DNA of 64,000 bases, from assembly GCA_021738565.1 (NCBI GenBank), contig JAIPBT010000022.1, positions 1 through 64,000 of the forward strand. The letters run 5' to 3'. Below, in pieces: positions 60,796 to 64,000 of this stretch. The position numbers were made by a program, and so were the translations under genes. The notes beneath the pieces were generated by a model, which was given only the letters and a program-made list of their open reading frames with translations, did not search any database and had not been told where the DNA came from. The DNA is from Bacteroidales bacterium (GTDB taxonomy: Bacteria; Bacteroidota; Bacteroidia; Bacteroidales; GCA-2748055). How positions within the stretch are numbered: position 1 is the first letter of the stretch; every line of letters begins with the position of its first letter.

Positions 60796-62295
60796 ATGAA
60801 AAAACTTACTTTTACACTTCTTTTTGTGCTTGGCGCTTCATTTGGGCTTATGGCACAAAATATTATTGCAAATGGCAATTTTGATACCGATAATACGGGA
60901 TGGGCTGCCTTTGCCAACGAGGGAACGCAAGTATATGATAATGTCACGGATGGTGACTTCACAGGGAATTGCATGCATGTTAAGGTAACCGAAGGCAGCG
61001 CCGACCGCACAGTAATCGGAGATGCGTGGAAGAAGGGAGTAAGGTATAATGTCTCCTTTCCTAAAGATGCTCACTACAATGTAAAATTTAAAGCAAAGGC
61101 AAGTACTGCATTACAATTGCAATTCATGTTCCAGCAAAATTTTGATCCCTGGGCTTCATGGGGTGGCACCAATGTTGATCTGACCACTTCAGTTCAGAGT
61201 TTTGATCTGAATATTGAAGTATCTCATGAAGTTGGAGGAATTTGGAGTTTCGTGTTTTATTTTGGCCATCTTCAAACTGACGATGAGATTTGGATCGATG
61301 ATGTTGAAATAACTCAAATTGCAGGAGGTACAAATATTGTGGCTGGAGATTTCGAAACGGATGTATTAAATTTTGAGAACCATGTGCCTGGATGGGGATT
61401 AGTTAATGCTGATGGTGCAGATGCTATTGTAACCATTGATACAGAAAATCCAATTTCCGGAGCCAAATCAATGATGGTTGAATCTGTTCAGTCTTCTGTT
61501 GATGGATGGAGAATTCATGTCAAATGGTGGTGCTATCCTACAATTGGTCAAAGATATTGGTTAAGATTTAAGGCCAAAGCAAGCTCAAATGTTTCCCAGC
61601 TGGTTGTTGAATTGGTTGATGACTGGCCAGACAGACAGGCTGCTCTGTTTTATAATACCTATGACCTCACTACTGAAGCTCAGGAATTTAATTTTATTGG
61701 TCCACCTGTCGTAACAGAATATGATAAATACAACTTAAATTTCTGGACAGCTATGGTACCAAATGGCGAAAAGGTCTGGTTTGATGACGTAGAATTATTC
61801 CCATTTTACTATGTAACAGGATTGATATCTAATGCGATGGATGAACCAATGCCTGGCGTAACTGTTGCAGACGGAGTGGTGACAGATGATGACGGATTCT
61901 ATGCTGTAATAGTTCCTCAATATGAAGATATTACAGTCACACCAACTCTTGAAGGATATGTCTTTGATCCTCCATCTTTTTCTGTCACAAATGCGATGAC
62001 CGATAATAGTTCAGATTTTATTGGCTCTGAAAATGTATCTGTTGCAAAAATGGAAAAGACAGGCATAAAAGTATATCCGAACCCTGTAGATGATATAATT
62101 AATGTGTCATTGGGAGAAAATGCTCAGACCGGTATGCTGACATTGTACGACATTTCCGGTAGAAATATTCTCCACAGGGAACTTACAAATTCAATGAATA
62201 CAATTGATATTTCAAGTCTCAAAAGTGGTGTATATTTTGTGAATATTACAAATGATCAGAAGCAAAATAAAATAGTTCGTTTAGTTAAGGATTAG
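60796..62295 (+). CDS. Secreted carbohydrate-binding protein with T9SS sorting domain
   Basis: About 499 residues from the ATG at 60796 (MKKLTFTLLFVLGASFGLMAQ), a normal signal peptide; a start at 60754 would add 14 residues before it. Two jelly-roll CBM-like domains follow (NIIANGNFDTDNTGW...VWIDDVEI-type at ~20-190 and IVAGDFETDVLNFEN at ~190-350). Next comes a carboxypeptidase-regulatory-like domain (YVTGLISNAMDEPMPGVTVAD). The end is a type A T9SS sorting domain (VYPNPVDDIINVSLGE, LYDISGRNI, LKSGVYFVNI, KIVRLVKD). The protein is exported across the outer membrane. Role in the locus: probably captures substrate on the surface. Confidence 0.88.
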   Translation: MKKLTFTLLFVLGASFGLMAQNIIANGNFDTDNTGWAAFANEGTQVYDNVTDGDFTGNCMHVKVTEGSADRTVIGDAWKKGVRYNVSFPKDAHYNVKFKAKASTALQLQFMFQQNFDPWASWGGTNVDLTTSVQSFDLNIEVSHEVGGIWSFVFYFGHLQTDDEIWIDDVEITQIAGGTNIVAGDFETDVLNFENHVPGWGLVNADGADAIVTIDTENPISGAKSMMVESVQSSVDGWRIHVKWWCYPTIGQRYWLRFKAKASSNVSQLVVELVDDWPDRQAALFYNTYDLTTEAQEFNFIGPPVVTEYDKYNLNFWTAMVPNGEKVWFDDVELFPFYYVTGLISNAMDEPMPGVTVADGVVTDDDGFYAVIVPQYEDITVTPTLEGYVFDPPSFSVTNAMTDNSSDFIGSENVSVAKMEKTGIKVYPNPVDDIINVSLGENAQTGMLTLYDISGRNILHRELTNSMNTIDISSLKSGVYFVNITNDQKQNKIVRLVKD

Positions 62296-62308
62296 TATTG
62301 GTTAAAGA

Positions 62309-62347
62309 CCTGGGAATTATTTTCATAAATAATTCCCGGGTTTTTTT
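62309..62347 (+). terminator. Rho-independent terminator after the T9SS gene
   Basis: Stem CCTGGGAATTATTT / AAATAATTCCCGGG with a four-to-five-base loop (TCAT) followed by seven T. Near-perfect 14-base-pair stem (one G-T pair). It ends the operon that begins at susC, so the last gene of the window would need its own promoter or read-through. Confidence 0.93.
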
Positions 62348-62376
62348 ATTATCAGCAAATATTTAAAAAATTCATC

Positions 62377-64000
62377 ATGCATAAATTATTCAGATTTATT
62401 GGTATTGAGTGGAGAGCTCCCCTGGTGTTTCTAATATTGTTGATAATACATGGGTGTTCCGGTAAAAGTGGAATTTCGGGAATTTGGGAATACCAGGTAA
62501 TACCTCCGTCAGGAGAAGTGACTGGAACTATAAATATCGGGCAAAAGGGCGGCGCGTACTCTGGGTTCGTCACCATGTTTACTGATACATTTGATTTGAC
62601 TTTGATTGAAGTGGACGATAATCACCTGAAAATGGAGAATGAAGGAGCTCAATTTTCAATGATCTTCACCGGAGATTCATTAAATGGGGAAGTCATCACA
62701 GCAAGTCAACAATTGCCAATCAAGTCAATAAGGACATCCAAAAAGTATGTAGCCCGGGATCAAATATTCAGTTCAGATAAAGAAACTGGAATTGCTGCTA
62801 ATTACATGCCTAAAAACCAACCTGTTGCCTTGATCTTTGATTCTGATTTTGGACCGGATTATGATGATGTCGGAGCGCTTGCAATCCTGCATGCTATGGC
62901 TGACAGGGGCGAAGTAGAAATACTTGCAACTATCGCGAGTACTACTTATCCTAATGTTGCTCCCGTTCTGAATGCTTTTAATACCTATTTCCTACGACCT
63001 GAAATTCCAATAGCGATCCCCACAGCCAATGGTTTGGATATGGGTGATCCTCAACATTGGTCAGACTCCATAGTCGCAAACTATCCGCATAAGATTATGA
63101 CCAATAGTCAAGCAGGCTCAGCAACGGAACTTTATAGAAGGATATTAGCCTCAAAACCGGATAACAGCGTCACAATTGTTACCGTAGGTTTCCTGACGAA
63201 CATGGCCAATCTTTTGAAATCTCTACCTGATCAATACTCTGATTTAAATGGACAGGAATTGGTTAATAGAAAGGTAAGAGAATTAGTTTCGATGGCAGGA
63301 TGGTTTCCAGAAGGTAAAGAATTTAATGTGATTAAAGATGCTGAATCATCAAAATACACTTTTGATAATTGGCCAACGCCAATTGTATTTAGCGGTTTTG
63401 AGGTTGGCTCAAAAATTTTCACAGGAATACCGCTGATAAATAACGAAAAAATATCCTCCAGTCCTGTAAAGGATGCTTATAGAATAGCCATTCCTATGGA
63501 CCCGATGGATAAAAATGGCCGAATGAGCTGGGATCAGACAGCTGTGATATTTGCCGTAAGAGGTCCGGAACCCTATTTTAAACTGAAAGAAGGGAAAATG
63601 GTGACAAATACTGACGGATCAAATTCCTGGGATCAAAATGACAGTGGACACTACTATCTCGAATTTCGCCTTCCCCCGGCTGAAGTTGAAAATGAGATCA
63701 ACAAGTTAATGATGCATGAGCCGACTAACCCCAAGAATCTTATTTACAACAATGAAAGTGAAAATCTGATAGATCCTAAAATAAAATATGAATTAAGTGG
63801 GGGTGCAGGATTTTACAATTATGCCCCAAGTGCCATAATTGACGAATATGGTATTTGTTACATGTATTTGTGCCAGAACAAGGATCCGTTTCAAATTGTT
63901 GATTACGTATACCTTTTTAAAGGGATACCTTCTGAGCATGGATACACATGGCAACCTGGCACGCCCATCGTCTCTCCGTCGGCTGATGGATGGGACGACT
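62377..64000 (+). CDS. Nucleoside hydrolase-propeller fusion lipoprotein, 3' end outside the window
   Basis: 541 codons to the right edge, no stop. The signal ends LLIIHGC, a lipobox. Residues ~30-125 form a small beta domain (ISGIWEYQVIPPSGEV, GQKGGAYSGFV), lipocalin-like by eye. The nucleoside hydrolase follows at ~150-455: VALIFDSDFGPDYDDVGALA gives the calcium site, TVGFLTNMANLLKS and the RMSWDQTAVIFAV Asp ligand come later. The part after ~475 (GFYNYAPSAIIDEYGICYMY, IVDYVYLF) looks like the first blade of the propeller in the separate lipoprotein at 59580. The fusion implies that hydrolase and propeller work together. The gene follows the terminator at 62309. Confidence 0.85.
   Translation, partial: MHKLFRFIGIEWRAPLVFLILLIIHGCSGKSGISGIWEYQVIPPSGEVTGTINIGQKGGAYSGFVTMFTDTFDLTLIEVDDNHLKMENEGAQFSMIFTGDSLNGEVITASQQLPIKSIRTSKKYVARDQIFSSDKETGIAANYMPKNQPVALIFDSDFGPDYDDVGALAILHAMADRGEVEILATIASTTYPNVAPVLNAFNTYFLRPEIPIAIPTANGLDMGDPQHWSDSIVANYPHKIMTNSQAGSATELYRRILASKPDNSVTIVTVGFLTNMANLLKSLPDQYSDLNGQELVNRKVRELVSMAGWFPEGKEFNVIKDAESSKYTFDNWPTPIVFSGFEVGSKIFTGIPLINNEKISSSPVKDAYRIAIPMDPMDKNGRMSWDQTAVIFAVRGPEPYFKLKEGKMVTNTDGSNSWDQNDSGHYYLEFRLPPAEVENEINKLMMHEPTNPKNLIYNNESENLIDPKIKYELSGGAGFYNYAPSAIIDEYGICYMYLCQNKDPFQIVDYVYLFKGIPSEHGYTWQPGTPIVSPSADGWDD

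Noticed and set aside
1-64000. CRISPR arrays, tRNA or rRNA genes
   Set aside because: No regularly spaced repeats, cloverleaf-like sequences or rRNA segments were found on reading through the intergenic regions.

Overview
The window is a chromosomal segment from a Bacteroidota bacterium, most likely order Bacteroidales or Marinilabiliales. The evidence is a SusC/SusD pair, a type IX secretion (T9SS) sorting domain, promoters with the Bacteroidota -7 element TAnnTTTG, and weak or absent Shine-Dalgarno sequences. No rRNA, tRNA or CRISPR array was seen.

Layout. (1) 1-6.6 kb: the 3' end of a UvrD/REP-type helicase gene, then a worn AT-rich islet. The islet holds two DUF488 genes and a dual-OB-like gene split by a complete insertion sequence, an HTH remnant, a truncated TOTE-type primase, and a second, decayed copy of the helicase 3' end. 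(2) 6.7-20.9 kb: a cluster of mostly unnamed genes. It includes two WYL-domain regulators, two paralogous two-helix membrane proteins, a transglutaminase-like protein, a frameshifted AAA ATPase, a protein with an EAD11-like C-terminus, and a striking two-component pair. In that pair the kinase fuses HARE-HTH, a dead HsdM-like domain, an HsdS-like domain and an intact histidine kinase; the partner is a receiver joined to a HEPN/DUF4145-like domain. (3) 20.9-33.1 kb: an AT-rich class 2-like DISARM locus with a NERD-helicase and a Vsr nuclease and no recognisable drmC. (4) 33.2-43.5 kb: a GC-richer run with a metallophosphoesterase, an M28 peptidase, RecB, RecC, RecD and an unknown helical protein. 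(5) 43.6-50.2 kb: a small phosphatase, an unknown protein, an ankyrin-like protein, a helicase-nuclease, a broken DUF2075 gene and a MazG-like gene. (6) 50.6-64 kb: a LacI-regulated nucleoside/ribose utilisation locus with SusC/D, a sugar permease, ribokinase, two nucleoside hydrolases, a beta-propeller lipoprotein and a T9SS-exported binding protein.

The main finding is a shared operator. An inverted repeat, WCCGCA-N7-TGCGGW, sits at six places (about 7.75, 8.15, 10.9, 18.05, 43.55 and 45.0 kb). In nine of the ten promoters I assign to it, the repeat ends exactly 9 bases before a TAnnTTTG-like -7 element. Three copies serve symmetrical divergent promoters. It links the two-component genes, the AAA/WYL/EAD11 operon, the transglutaminase gene and probably the gene upstream of recDCB into one predicted regulon. 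The two WYL proteins are the obvious candidate readers. WYL regulators of phage-defence systems are known, so this may be a damage- or phage-responsive network surrounding DISARM.

In the last region, nucleosides would be imported by SusC/D and cleaved by lipoprotein nucleoside hydrolases. Ribose would then be imported by the permease and phosphorylated by the ribokinase, as in the rus locus of Bacteroides thetaiotaomicron.
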